NCBI GenBank assembly: GCA_018608765.1
Contig: JABAYY010000030.1
Coordinates: 14,064 to 64,691 of the forward strand
Length of the DNA: 50,628 nt
From: Flavobacteriaceae bacterium
GTDB lineage: Bacteria > Bacteroidota > Bacteroidia > Flavobacteriales > Flavobacteriaceae
Direction of reading: 5' to 3'
The notes beneath the pieces are model-generated. The model was given only the letters and a program-made list of their open reading frames with translations. It did not search any database and had not been told where the DNA came from. Each line of letters begins with the position of its first letter. Positions within the stretch are counted from its first letter, which is position 1. The position numbers and the translations under genes are program-made. Positions 26,207 to 34,191 of this stretch are shown here, one piece after another.

Positions 26207-27327
26207 AATATTTGAGCTAACGCTTTAAAAAATAAATCAATGTGTTCCTTTTTAATTGTTAAGGGAGGTAAAATCCGAATCAAGTTTGGGTTTTTAGAAC
26301 TTCCTGTGAATAAAAAATGATTAAAAAGTAGTTTTTTACGAAGTGCTGCAACAGGGAAATTAAATTCTAATCCAAGCATTAAACCCCGTCCCTTTAGTTT
26401 TTTTAATTTAGGGATTGACTTGGCTTTCTCCATAAAATAAGCCGACATCTCTGTTGCATTATGCATTAAGTTTTCAGACTCCAAAACCTCCAAAACAGCA
26501 AGTGTCGCAGTGCTTGCCAAATGGTTCCCTCCAAAAGTAGTCCCTAACAATCCATAAGATGCTTTGATAGACGGATGAATCAAAATACCTCCAACAGGAA
26601 ATCCATTACCCATTCCCTTTGCCATTGAAATAATATGAGGCGTGATTCCATGTTTTTGGAATGCAAAAAAATCACCTGTACGTCCAAAACCCGATTGTAC
26701 TTCATCAGCTATTAAAACCGTATTGTAGGTCTGACAGAGTAACTCCAATCCTTTATAAAAATTAGTGCTGCTTTCATCAAGTCCACCAACTCCTTGAATA
26801 CACTCAATAATAATGGCACAAATAGGCTCGGATTTTAAAGTTATTTCTACTAAATCTAAGTCTCCAAGCGGTAAAAAACGGACTTGTTGTTGAGCGTTTA
26901 TAGGCGCTACAATTTTGGGGTTATCCGTTGCTGCTACACAGGCAGAAGTGCGTCCATGAAAAGAATTTTCAAACGCAATCACTGTCGCTTTATTGGTGTG
27001 AAACGATGCCAGTTTCAGAGCATTTTCATTGGCTTCCGCACCTGAGCTACACATAAACAAATCATAATTTTTACAGCCTGAAACTTCTTCGAGGCGGTCT
27101 GCTAACTTGGTTTGAAGCGGATTCTGTACAGCATTGCTGTAAAAGCCAATTTTTTGAAGTTGACTGGTCAATGCATTCACATAAACAGGATGGGAATGTC
27201 CAATTGAAATGACGGCATGTCCTCCGTAAAGATCCAAATACTGGGTTCCTTTATCATCATACAAATAAACGTCGTTTGCTTTTACTGGCGTTACATCAAA
27301 AAGTGGATATACATCAAATAGGCTCAT
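26203..27327 (-). CDS. argD: Acylornithine aminotransferase
   Basis: 374 aa, class III PLP aminotransferase. Seen: the PLP lysine in SMAKGMGNGFPVGG, the cofactor Asp in IADEVQSGFGRTG, the phosphate-binding CSSGAEANENALKLA, and the substrate-side TFGGNHLAS. It converts N-acyl-glutamate semialdehyde to N-acylornithine using glutamate. The stop overlaps the argF' start (ATGA) and the start is 2 bases after the proC stop, so it is within the operon. Confidence 0.93.
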   Translation of the reverse strand: MSLFDVYPLFDVTPVKANDVYLYDDKGTQYLDLYGGHAVISIGHSHPVYVNALTSQLQKIGFYSNAVQNPLQTKLADRLEEVSGCKNYDLFMCSSGAEANENALKLASFHTNKATVIAFENSFHGRTSACVAATDNPKIVAPINAQQQVRFLPLGDLDLVEITLKSEPICAIIIECIQGVGGLDESSTNFYKGLELLCQTYNTVLIADEVQSGFGRTGDFFAFQKHGITPHIISMAKGMGNGFPVGGILIHPSIKASYGLLGTTFGGNHLASTATLAVLEVLESENLMHNATEMSAYFMEKAKSIPKLKKLKGRGLMLGLEFNFPVAALRKKLLFNHFLFTGSSKNPNLIRILPPLTIKKEHIDLFFKALAQIL

Positions 27328-27329
27328 AA

Positions 27330-28124
27330 TTAGTGGGCTTTAATACTGTTAATTTTATCAAATGAGGCGACCATTCCTTGAATTAGCGAGGAGCTCAATC
27401 CTTTGTGCTCCATTTCATTCAATCCTTCAATAGTACATCCATTAGGCGTGGTCACTCTATCTATTTCTTGTTCAGGATGATTTCCGGATGTAATCAATAA
27501 ATTGGCGGCGCCTTCACAAGTAAACATAGCAAGGTTTTGAGCTTCTTCTGCATCAAATCCGAGTTGGATGGCTGCTTGAGTTGTAGCACGAATTAAACGC
27601 ATCCAAAAGGCGATTCCACTGGCACAAACGACAGTGGCTGCTTGCATTTGTTGTTCCGGAATTGAGATAGTCGTTCCCAAGCGATTGAAAATGGCTTCGG
27701 CAACGGCTAAGCGTTGTTTCCCCTTTTCATTGCTACAAATACAGGTCATGGATTTTCCAACAGCAATAGCTGTATTTGGCATCGCGCGAATTATATATTG
27801 ACCTACTCCCACAAGACCTTCAATTCTTGAAATTGAAAAGCCAGTAATCGTCGAGATTAACACATGTTTGTCAGTTAGAAAAGGCTGAACTTCTGTTAGA
27901 ATTTTTTCTAAATGGCTAGGTTGAACGGCTAAAATAATAATATCCGATTGCTGAATGGCTTCATTGTTGTCGGACGTTAGAAATACATTTTTATACCCTT
28001 CAAAATCTGTCAAACCATTAACATTTCGCTTGGTAAGATATAAGGTCGTAATCGCATTATTTTTAATGAGCCCTTTGGCAATAGAGCTCCCTAAATTTCC
28101 TGTACCTATAATTGCTATTTTCAT
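27330..28124 (-). CDS. proC: Pyrroline-5-carboxylate reductase inside the arginine operon
   Basis: 264 aa from the ATG at 28124 (MKIAIIGTGNLGSS, the Rossmann dinucleotide motif). A longer frame from 28184 would overlap argC by 50 bases and add a non-conserved tail. The family C-terminus is clear: GEGAANLL-like CEGAANLLI, and RVTTPNGCTIEGLNEME corresponding to the substrate loop V(T)(S)PGGTT. The enzyme makes proline from pyrroline-5-carboxylate, which can come from ornithine. Its place between argC and argD couples proline supply to arginine control. The substrate loop has NGCT in place of the usual GGTT. Confidence 0.92.
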   Translation of the reverse strand: MKIAIIGTGNLGSSIAKGLIKNNAITTLYLTKRNVNGLTDFEGYKNVFLTSDNNEAIQQSDIIILAVQPSHLEKILTEVQPFLTDKHVLISTITGFSISRIEGLVGVGQYIIRAMPNTAIAVGKSMTCICSNEKGKQRLAVAEAIFNRLGTTISIPEQQMQAATVVCASGIAFWMRLIRATTQAAIQLGFDAEEAQNLAMFTCEGAANLLITSGNHPEQEIDRVTTPNGCTIEGLNEMEHKGLSSSLIQGMVASFDKINSIKAH

Positions 28125-28134
28125 GTGTTTATAT

Positions 28135-29112
28135 TTAAAAATAATTAGCTTTAAGTTGTAATCCCAAATGTGAATAAAATCCAAACATTAAATTCATGTT
28201 GTGAACGGCTTGACCTGATGCTCCTTTGAGTAAATTGTCGATGACGCTTGTTATAAGTAGTTTCCCATCATGCACTTCTAAATGCAGTAAACACTTATTG
28301 GTATTGACCACTTGTTTTAAATGCAAGGGATCTTCCGAAACGGTGGTGAATTCTGCATCTTTATAATAGGATTTAAAGAGTGCTTTCGCCGTCTCTAAAG
28401 TACCTTCGTATTTTGTATAAAGGGTGGCGAAAATTCCTCTAGAAAAATTCCCTCTATTGGGGATAAAATGAATCTCACTCTGCAAGCCTTCTTGAAGCGT
28501 ATCTACAGATTGATGGATTTCTCCCAAGTGCTGATGATTAAATGCTTTGTAATGTGAGAAATTATCAACTCGCCATGTAAAATGAGTGGTTGCTGACAAG
28601 GCTGTTCCTGCTCCAGTAGCTCCAGTGACAGCATTCACATGAATGGCATCTTTGACCAAACTGTTGGCTGCTAAAGGCAGAATTGCCAATTGAATAGCCG
28701 TTGCAAAACAACCTGGATTCGCTATGAACCGAGCCGATTGAATGGCAGATTTATTCAATTCTGGCAAGCCATATACAAAGCGTTTTTTTTGAAAGTCTGC
28801 GTCTTGAATGAGTCTAAAATCGTTTGAAAGATCTATGATTCTAGTGGCTTCTGAAAAAGAATTATTTTCTAAAAATGCTTTAGAATTTCCATGCCCTAAA
28901 CAAAGAAATAAGATGTCAACATCTGTATTAATTTTATCTGTAAATAGCTGCTCTGTAGTCCCTACTAAATCTTGGTGAATAGTGCTTAATTTTTTACCTG
29001 CACTCGATGTACTGTACACAAAATTAATTTCAACTTTAGAGTGCATGAGTAACAATCGAATCAATTCTCCTGCGGTGTATCCTGCACCTCCAATAATCCC
29101 TGCTTGTATCAT
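28135..29112 (-). CDS. argC: N-acyl-gamma-glutamyl-phosphate reductase
   Basis: 325 aa. NADPH-binding N-terminus AGIIGGAGYTAGELIRLL, catalytic cysteine in ANPGCFATAIQLA, and the HQHLGEI and RGIFATLY motifs near the active site. Reduces the acylglutamyl phosphate made by ArgB to the semialdehyde. The start overlaps the argG stop by four bases (ATGA); the stop is 10 bases before proC. Confidence 0.94.
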   Translation of the reverse strand: MIQAGIIGGAGYTAGELIRLLLMHSKVEINFVYSTSSAGKKLSTIHQDLVGTTEQLFTDKINTDVDILFLCLGHGNSKAFLENNSFSEATRIIDLSNDFRLIQDADFQKKRFVYGLPELNKSAIQSARFIANPGCFATAIQLAILPLAANSLVKDAIHVNAVTGATGAGTALSATTHFTWRVDNFSHYKAFNHQHLGEIHQSVDTLQEGLQSEIHFIPNRGNFSRGIFATLYTKYEGTLETAKALFKSYYKDAEFTTVSEDPLHLKQVVNTNKCLLHLEVHDGKLLITSVIDNLLKGASGQAVHNMNLMFGFYSHLGLQLKANYF

Positions 29113-30302
29113 AATTCCGAATTTACTTGTTGATGAATTTTGTTTTGATTTCCGTTAATCTTAATAAAACCTTTGGCTTCTTCTGCAGTCCATCCGTTGT
29201 TAATTTCACCATAACTTCCAAACTTTGCATTCATCAAATCATATTCTGATTGAATCCCGTTAATTGAAAAATGATAGGGTTTTAATTCTACTTCTACAGA
29301 ACCCGTTACGCTCTCTTGACTGTTGGCTAAAAACGCTTCCATATCACGCATAACTGGATCTAAATACTGACCTTCATGCAAATGCATGCCATAAAAATTA
29401 GACAAATAATCTTTGTGTTGGAGTTGCCATTTTGTTAAAGTGTGTTTCTCTAACAAATGATGTGCTTTAACTGTAATTAATGCTGCAGCCGCTTCAAATC
29501 CCACACGACCTTTGATACCAACAATGGTATCGCCTACATGAATGTCTCTACCAATGGCAAATTTTGAGGCCCTGCCATCCAAAAGCTGGATATTAATTTC
29601 AGGGGCATTCTCAACACCATCAAGTGCTGTCAGTTCTCCTTTTTTAAAAGTGAGGGTTACGGTTTCAGATGTTACAGATTCTAACTGGGATGGATAGGCT
29701 GCTTCTGGCAAAGCCAAATGAGAGGTAAGCGTTTCATCGCCTCCAACACTGGTTCCCCAAAGTCCTTTGTTGACAGAATATTTTGCTTTTTCCCAATCCA
29801 AATCAATGCCGTTTAATTTCAGATAGGCTATTTCTTCCTGACGTGAGAGCTTCTGATCTCTTATTGGTGTGATGATTTCTATTTCAGGTGCAAGGGTTTG
29901 GAAAATCATATCAAAACGTACTTGATCATTTCCAGCACCTGTACTCCCGTGAGCGATGTATTCTGCTCCTATGGATTTTGCGTACTCAATAATTTCAATG
30001 GCTTGCACAATCCGTTCAGCACTCACAGAAAGTGGGTAGGTATTGTTTTTTAAGACATTTCCGAAAATAAGGAATTTCACTACTTTTTGATAAAAGGTGG
30101 TGACCGCTTCGATATTTTTATAGGTTGACACTCCCATTTTATAAGCGTTTTGTTCAATGGTTTGCACGTCATTTTTAGAAAATCCGCCTGTATTGACACT
30201 CACGGCATGCACTTCAAAACCCGCTTTTGATAACGAAACAGCACAGTAAGAGGTATCTAAACCGCCACTGTAAGCGATGACTAGTTTTTTTGAGTTTTTC
30301 AT
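29109..30302 (-). CDS. argG: Argininosuccinate synthase
   Basis: 397 aa. ATP P-loop of the N-type ATP pyrophosphatases AYSGGLDTSYC, the ATP/citrulline-site stretches IAHGSTGAGNDQVRFD and YSVNKGLWGTSVGG, all typical of ArgG. Joins citrulline and aspartate with ATP. It is the second gene of the operon, coupled on both sides by ATGA overlaps with the GNAT gene and argC. Confidence 0.95.
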   Translation of the reverse strand: MKNSKKLVIAYSGGLDTSYCAVSLSKAGFEVHAVSVNTGGFSKNDVQTIEQNAYKMGVSTYKNIEAVTTFYQKVVKFLIFGNVLKNNTYPLSVSAERIVQAIEIIEYAKSIGAEYIAHGSTGAGNDQVRFDMIFQTLAPEIEIITPIRDQKLSRQEEIAYLKLNGIDLDWEKAKYSVNKGLWGTSVGGDETLTSHLALPEAAYPSQLESVTSETVTLTFKKGELTALDGVENAPEINIQLLDGRASKFAIGRDIHVGDTIVGIKGRVGFEAAAALITVKAHHLLEKHTLTKWQLQHKDYLSNFYGMHLHEGQYLDPVMRDMEAFLANSQESVTGSVEVELKPYHFSINGIQSEYDLMNAKFGSYGEINNGWTAEEAKGFIKINGNQNKIHQQVNSEL

Positions 30303-30916
30303 TTTTTATGTTTGTTTAGAAACAAGCTTTGCTTGATACTTTTTAATCTTAGGAAGGTTTTTTCTTTCACTTTCTCAGAAGTAACTTCTGGTTTGGAACT
30401 AGGGTCATATAACATCCCAGTACACAAACACATGCTTTGAGTTGTTCGTTGAAGAACATCATAGTTTTTACAAGTTTGACAGCCGTTCCAAAACGAAGCT
30501 TCGTCCGTAAGTTCCGAAAAAGTAACAGGCTTATATCCCAGAGCAGTGTTTAGTTTCATCACGGCTAGACCCGTAGTGATGCTAAATATTTTTGCGTTGG
30601 GATATTTGGATCTTGAATGCTCAAAAACGACTTGCTTAATTTTTTTAGCTAAGCCTTGATTTCTAAAATCAGGATGCACAATGAGACCTGAATTGGCCAC
30701 AAATTTATCATGGCTCCAAGTTTCTATATAGCAAAAACCTGCAAAAACATCCCCCTCTAAGGCAATGACAGCATTGTTGGTTTCCATTTTAGAAATAATA
30801 TATTCTATGGTGCGTTTTGCAATTCCTGTTCCTCTTACTTGTGCAGCAGCTTCGATGGCTTCACAAATAGTATGAGCGTGAATTGTATGAGATTTATCTG
30901 CAATAATGATGTCCAT
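30299..30916 (-). CDS. GNAT acyltransferase, probable first enzyme (glutamate N-acyltransferase) of the operon
   Basis: 205 aa. A GNAT fold with acyl-CoA loop HPDFRNQGLAKKI (81-93) and core strands VIALEGDVFAGFCYIE. After the fold comes a Cys cluster, C146-x2-C149 and C163-x-C165 (WNGCQTCKNYD, MCLCTG), then a basic tail. It is the leading gene of the arginine operon, so the likely job is acylation of glutamate (argA-like), but it is unlike the kinase-fused E. coli ArgA. The cysteines could bind metal and add regulation. The ATG at 30916 is 84 bases downstream of the leader-peptide stop. Confidence 0.75.
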   Translation of the reverse strand: MDIIIADKSHTIHAHTICEAIEAAAQVRGTGIAKRTIEYIISKMETNNAVIALEGDVFAGFCYIETWSHDKFVANSGLIVHPDFRNQGLAKKIKQVVFEHSRSKYPNAKIFSITTGLAVMKLNTALGYKPVTFSELTDEASFWNGCQTCKNYDVLQRTTQSMCLCTGMLYDPSSKPEVTSEKVKEKTFLRLKSIKQSLFLNKHKK

Positions 30917-30934
30917 TATTTAAGATTTAAGTTG

Positions 30935-30983
30935 AAAAAAAAGTTGAAAAAATTGAAAGATGAACCGGACACACCTAAGTTCA
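30935..30983 (-). terminator. Candidate attenuator hairpin before the arginine operon
   Basis: In transcript sense, TGAACT pairs with GGTTCA (one G-T pair) around a GG/CC inner stem (30961-30983), followed by U-rich sequence with runs of six and eight U (30947-30952, 30935-30942). An upstream GTTC, four bases after the leader stop, can instead pair with the same GAAC, giving a mutually exclusive fold. Stems are short, so the fold is tentative. Confidence 0.45.
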
Positions 30984-31000
30984 GAAATTAATGGAACACC

Positions 31001-31096
31001 CTAAGGGCGACGGCGCGTAATACGAGGACGTGCAAAACCGGGGCTATAAAGAATAACCGTTGGGGTAATGAAGGTTTTAAAATTATGTATGTCCAT
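31001..31096 (-). CDS. Arginine-rich leader peptide of the arginine operon (31 aa)
   Basis: A 31-codon ORF (ATG 31096, TAG 31001-31003) not long enough for usual gene calling. It begins MDIHNFKTFITPTVILYSPG and ends FARPRITRRRP: five of the last nine residues are Arg, and all use CGT or CGC codons. The stop lies 84 bases before the first gene of the arginine operon, with a hairpin and U runs between. This is the classical layout of a ribosome-mediated attenuator, where shortage of charged tRNA-Arg stalls the ribosome at the Arg codons. The region is noticeably richer in G and C than the DNA around it, suggesting constraint. Confidence 0.75.
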   Translation of the reverse strand: MDIHNFKTFITPTVILYSPGFARPRITRRRP

Positions 31097-31109
31097 ATAA
31101 ATGTTGTCA

Positions 31110-31125
31110 ACGATAACACTATCGT
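31110..31125. promoter_or_regulatory. Perfect inverted repeat before the arginine leader ORF
   Basis: ACGATA-ACAC-TATCGT (6+4+6) lies 14 bases upstream of the leader ATG. It may be a hairpin in the leader RNA or a repressor site. The rest of the gap to 31289 is AT-rich, and I see nothing else in it. Confidence 0.4.
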
Positions 31126-31289
31126 CTTATAAATATGGAGTAAATATAGAAATTAATTAAAGTGGGGCATGATGGTGGTCAAAAATATTTGTAGTTTTTT
31201 GATATTTTAAAAATACGCTTGTATTTGTTATTGATAATTAAAAAATAAAACTAATTAATGCGGAAATCTCAGACTATTTTTTTCTACAA

Positions 31290-32114
31290 CTAGCGTCTCA
31301 TGCGATTATTTCGAAATTCTTTCATTTTATCAGTAATGATCTCTTGGTATTCTTTTTTTGAGACTTCTTTCCCTTTACTGGGTGCTTCAATCTCAATAAT
31401 TTCATCTGGATTAAGCACTATTTTTGAGCAAAGCATGGTTGTATTATTAGCGCTAACTTCTAAAATTAGGCCTGGCAAACCCCAATAATCTAAAGGCCCG
31501 TGGCGTACTGGAATTTGTGGAGCGTACCACGCCTCTATTTGAGTCATCTTAACTTCTTTCACTTGTGTAGAATCGGACTCTGTTGTGTTTCTTAACTTAT
31601 CCCAAGAAAAAGAATACCATGTCAATTCATCTGAAGGAATTGAGGCTGTGGCTTTAAAACATGAATAGTTTCCAATCTTTTTTGTTTCAGATTCTAAGCT
31701 CCACTCTATGGGTTGTAATACATCCTGAACCAAAAACTTTTTCCCATAAAACTCTTGCTCTTGAAGTTGGGTATTTGTTTTTACATTTTTATATTGTTTT
31801 CCAGGCGCAAAATTTTTGCCCCAAGAATCAGTAGCCCCAGAAATAGCATCCAATTGATCCTCTTCAATAAATACAGATTCTTCTTTATTAAAAGACAAAA
31901 CATAGCCTTTTTCGAGCCTGTTTTTCATACGCGCCTCAACTTCTTTTTTCTGAGCTTCACTCAGTCGAGCTCCCCATTTCCCTAAATCCATTTTAGATTT
32001 AGAAAAATAATAAGCCTTCGCTTGAAATTCTTGCGTGGTCTGTGTTTCATTCACACTTGTTGAGATTAAAAAAACAAATACGAGCGCGAGAGTAGTGATG
32101 ACTTTTGACTTCAT
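31290..32114 (-). CDS. GLPGLI family exported protein
   Basis: 274 aa with a signal peptide (~1-22, TTLALVFVFLISTSVNET). The family motif is present as GPLDYWGLPGLILEV, preceded by the usual EAWYAPQIPV. GLPGLI proteins are Bacteroidota-specific and of unknown function; some lie beside TonB receptors or peptidases. The C-terminal ~40 residues are charged and helical (KKEYQEIITDKMKEFRNNR). It appears monocistronic, with its own promoter candidate upstream. Confidence 0.88.
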   Translation of the reverse strand: MKSKVITTLALVFVFLISTSVNETQTTQEFQAKAYYFSKSKMDLGKWGARLSEAQKKEVEARMKNRLEKGYVLSFNKEESVFIEEDQLDAISGATDSWGKNFAPGKQYKNVKTNTQLQEQEFYGKKFLVQDVLQPIEWSLESETKKIGNYSCFKATASIPSDELTWYSFSWDKLRNTTESDSTQVKEVKMTQIEAWYAPQIPVRHGPLDYWGLPGLILEVSANNTTMLCSKIVLNPDEIIEIEAPSKGKEVSKKEYQEIITDKMKEFRNNRMRR

Positions 32115-32143
32115 TGAAAGAGGTGTTTATTATTTTGTTGACC

Positions 32144-32151
32144 CAAATATA
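32144..32151 (-). promoter_or_regulatory. Possible -7 element for the GLPGLI gene
   Basis: On the minus strand TATATTTG matches the Bacteroidota -7 consensus TAnnTTTG and lies 30 bases before the ATG at 32114. No clear -33 element accompanies it. Confidence 0.35.
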
Positions 32152-32322
32152 GTATTTAATTAAACAGTAATATTTGTCTTTATAATAAAATTAACGCCAC
32201 TAGACGACTGCAATCTGAGGCTCAATTAAAGAGTACTTTAAAATTAAAATAAATAATTGCCATACAAGTCTTATATTGCAGAGACAAACGAATAACAACC
32301 ACACTATTTAAAAATACATACT

Positions 32323-33300
32323 ATGAGTCAACCCTCCTTTATAAAAGAACTGTCCATTCCAGCCATTGCAGCACCAATGTTTTTAATTTCCGGTCCAAAA
32401 CTGGTTATTGAGTGTTGTAAAAACGGAATTGTTGGAACATTCCCAGCATTGAACCAACGCACCACAGAAGGCTTTGAAGAATGGTTGATCGAAATTAAAA
32501 CTGCACTTTCCGATTTTGAAAAAGAAACAGGAGTCAAACCTGCCCCTTACGGAGTAAATTTAATTGTGCACCAATCCAATCCACGCGTACAAGCAGATTT
32601 AGCTATTTGCATCAAACATCAAGTTCCAATTATAATTACTTCTCTAGGAGCTGTACCACAATTAGTAGATGCTATACATAGTTATGGCGGTTTGGTCTTT
32701 CATGATGTCATCAAAAAACGTCATGCAGAAAAAGCTGCGGAAGCCAATGTGGATGGCCTAATTGTAGTTGCTGCTGGTGCTGGAGGCCACGCAGGTACTT
32801 TGAACCCTATGCCTTTGGTTGCTGAGATTAAAAGCTTTTTTAAGAAGACCGTAATCTTATCTGGTTGTATTAGTAATGGCCGTGATATTGCTTCTGCCAT
32901 GCAAATGGGAGCTGATATTGCCTATATGGGAACTCGATTTATCAATACAAAAGAAAGTAAAGCACCTAAAGAATATCGAGATATGATAATTTCGAGTGGT
33001 GCTAATGATGTGGTTTATACTGCTGCAATCTCAGGGGTGGCAGCTAATTTCTTACGCCCTAGTATGGAAGCAATGGGCATTACAGAAGAAATGCTCAGTC
33101 AGCAAAAGAAAATTGATTTTGGAAAAGAACTGACGGCTCATGAAAATGAAGCAAAAGCTTGGGCGACCATATGGTCTGCTGGACAAGGTGTCACAAGCAT
33201 CCATGATTCGCCTTCTGTTGCAGAACTTGTTGGTAGTATGAAAACTGAATTCACAGAAGCTATCAAAGCGCAATACGCTCTTTTAGAAACATATAAGTAG
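32323..33300 (+). CDS. Nitronate monooxygenase-like flavoprotein (2-nitropropane dioxygenase family)
   Basis: 325 aa FMN-dependent TIM barrel. FMN-binding signatures are VAAGAGGHAGTL (~150-161) and ILSGCISNGRDIASAMQMGADIAYMGTRF (the phosphate-binding region, ~177-205). The N-terminus IPAIAAPMFLISGPKLV is the usual barrel start. The family oxidises alkyl nitronates; in many bacteria members detoxify propionate-3-nitronate, but sequence does not settle the substrate. It is convergent with the small gene at 33306. Confidence 0.88.
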   Translation: MSQPSFIKELSIPAIAAPMFLISGPKLVIECCKNGIVGTFPALNQRTTEGFEEWLIEIKTALSDFEKETGVKPAPYGVNLIVHQSNPRVQADLAICIKHQVPIIITSLGAVPQLVDAIHSYGGLVFHDVIKKRHAEKAAEANVDGLIVVAAGAGGHAGTLNPMPLVAEIKSFFKKTVILSGCISNGRDIASAMQMGADIAYMGTRFINTKESKAPKEYRDMIISSGANDVVYTAAISGVAANFLRPSMEAMGITEEMLSQQKKIDFGKELTAHENEAKAWATIWSAGQGVTSIHDSPSVAELVGSMKTEFTEAIKAQYALLETYK

Positions 33301-33305
33301 TAAAA

Positions 33306-33545
33306 TCACTCTGCTTTTACGAGCTGACCTCTCGTTGGTTTCATTGCAGATTTGATAGCTTCTAAGTATTGTTTATCAATCACAGCAAAGGTATAGTGGT
33401 GTACTTCATTCACAGATTCAACGCCTGACTCTAGCAAAAGCATTTGTTCAGTTGCAAAGAATTCTATCAAGTGGATCTTAAAATGAGCAGCTGTTTGTGA
33501 GCTTGTGGGACCTCTAAAATCCCAAATAAGTTTAATTTTTTCCAT
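33306..33545 (-). CDS. Conserved-looking hypothetical 79-aa protein
   Basis: I do not recognise a named family. The protein is small and soluble (KIKLIWDFRGPTSSQTAAHF ... HHYTFAVIDKQYLEAIKSAM), with a ferredoxin-like strand/helix pattern and several His residues. It starts 20 bases after the LysE gene stop and would be the third gene of a pyrD-LysE-orf unit. Confidence 0.65.
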   Translation of the reverse strand: MEKIKLIWDFRGPTSSQTAAHFKIHLIEFFATEQMLLLESGVESVNEVHHYTFAVIDKQYLEAIKSAMKPTRGQLVKAE

Positions 33546-33565
33546 CTATTGATTTTTGGTTGAAA

Positions 33566-34186
33566 CTAATTTGTGGCTATTATAAAAATTGCGATTCCTA
33601 GAAAAACTATAATCTGCGCCCATTTTAATACAGCCCCAAAACGTTTGTTTGATCTTAAGACTGATCCTACTGAACTTGAGAAGAATACAAGCATAGAGAA
33701 TATTAGAAAAGAGGTTGTCATAAATAAAAACCCAAGCGCATAAAACTGAATAACCAAAGAATGGGTTTCACTAAACAAGAATGCTGGGAAAAAAGCCATA
33801 AAAAATATAGAGACTTTAGGGTTGATTACATTCATGATAAACCCTTGTTTAAATAAGGCTAATAACGATTTACTTTCGGTTTGTGTATTGGTGTTTATAA
33901 CATCTACAGATTTAAAAACATTGTATGCTAAAAAAAGCATGTAACCGGCTCCGAATAATTTTAAAACAAAAAGTAGTTCTGAATTAGACTTTATAAAGGT
34001 GGACAATCCAAAAGCTACTAAAGTAGTGTGGATTATACAACCTGATATCAGTCCACATACAATGGCCATACCTTGTTTTTTTCCATAAGTGATACTTTGA
34101 ATGAGTACAAAAATATTATCTGGTCCAGGAGAGAGTGCCAGAGTCGCTGTGGCGATCGTAAATGAAATTAGAACTTCAGTATTCAA
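33566..34186 (-). CDS. LysE/RhtB-family amino-acid exporter
   Basis: 206 aa, about six membrane segments. The signature LALSPGPDNIFVLIQS near residue 17 and GYMLFLAYNVFKS identify the family, which exports amino acids such as homoserine, threonine or lysine; substrate is not evident. The start is TTG at 34186: it is five bases after the pyrD stop, a stop closes the frame just upstream, and the first ATG would remove the conserved first helix. Co-transcribed with pyrD. Confidence 0.88.
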   Translation of the reverse strand: MNTEVLISFTIATATLALSPGPDNIFVLIQSITYGKKQGMAIVCGLISGCIIHTTLVAFGLSTFIKSNSELLFVLKLFGAGYMLFLAYNVFKSVDVINTNTQTESKSLLALFKQGFIMNVINPKVSIFFMAFFPAFLFSETHSLVIQFYALGFLFMTTSFLIFSMLVFFSSSVGSVLRSNKRFGAVLKWAQIIVFLGIAIFIIATN

Positions 34187-34191
34187 AGCAG

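Noticed and set aside
28125-28184. N-terminal extension of proC
   Set aside because: It overlaps the argC end by 50 bases and precedes the Rossmann motif, which normally begins at the first few residues.
30969-31096. Possible tRNA-like or structured RNA in the GC-richer stretch before the arginine operon
   Set aside because: No cloverleaf with a T-arm sequence could be drawn; the composition is explained by the leader ORF and hairpin.
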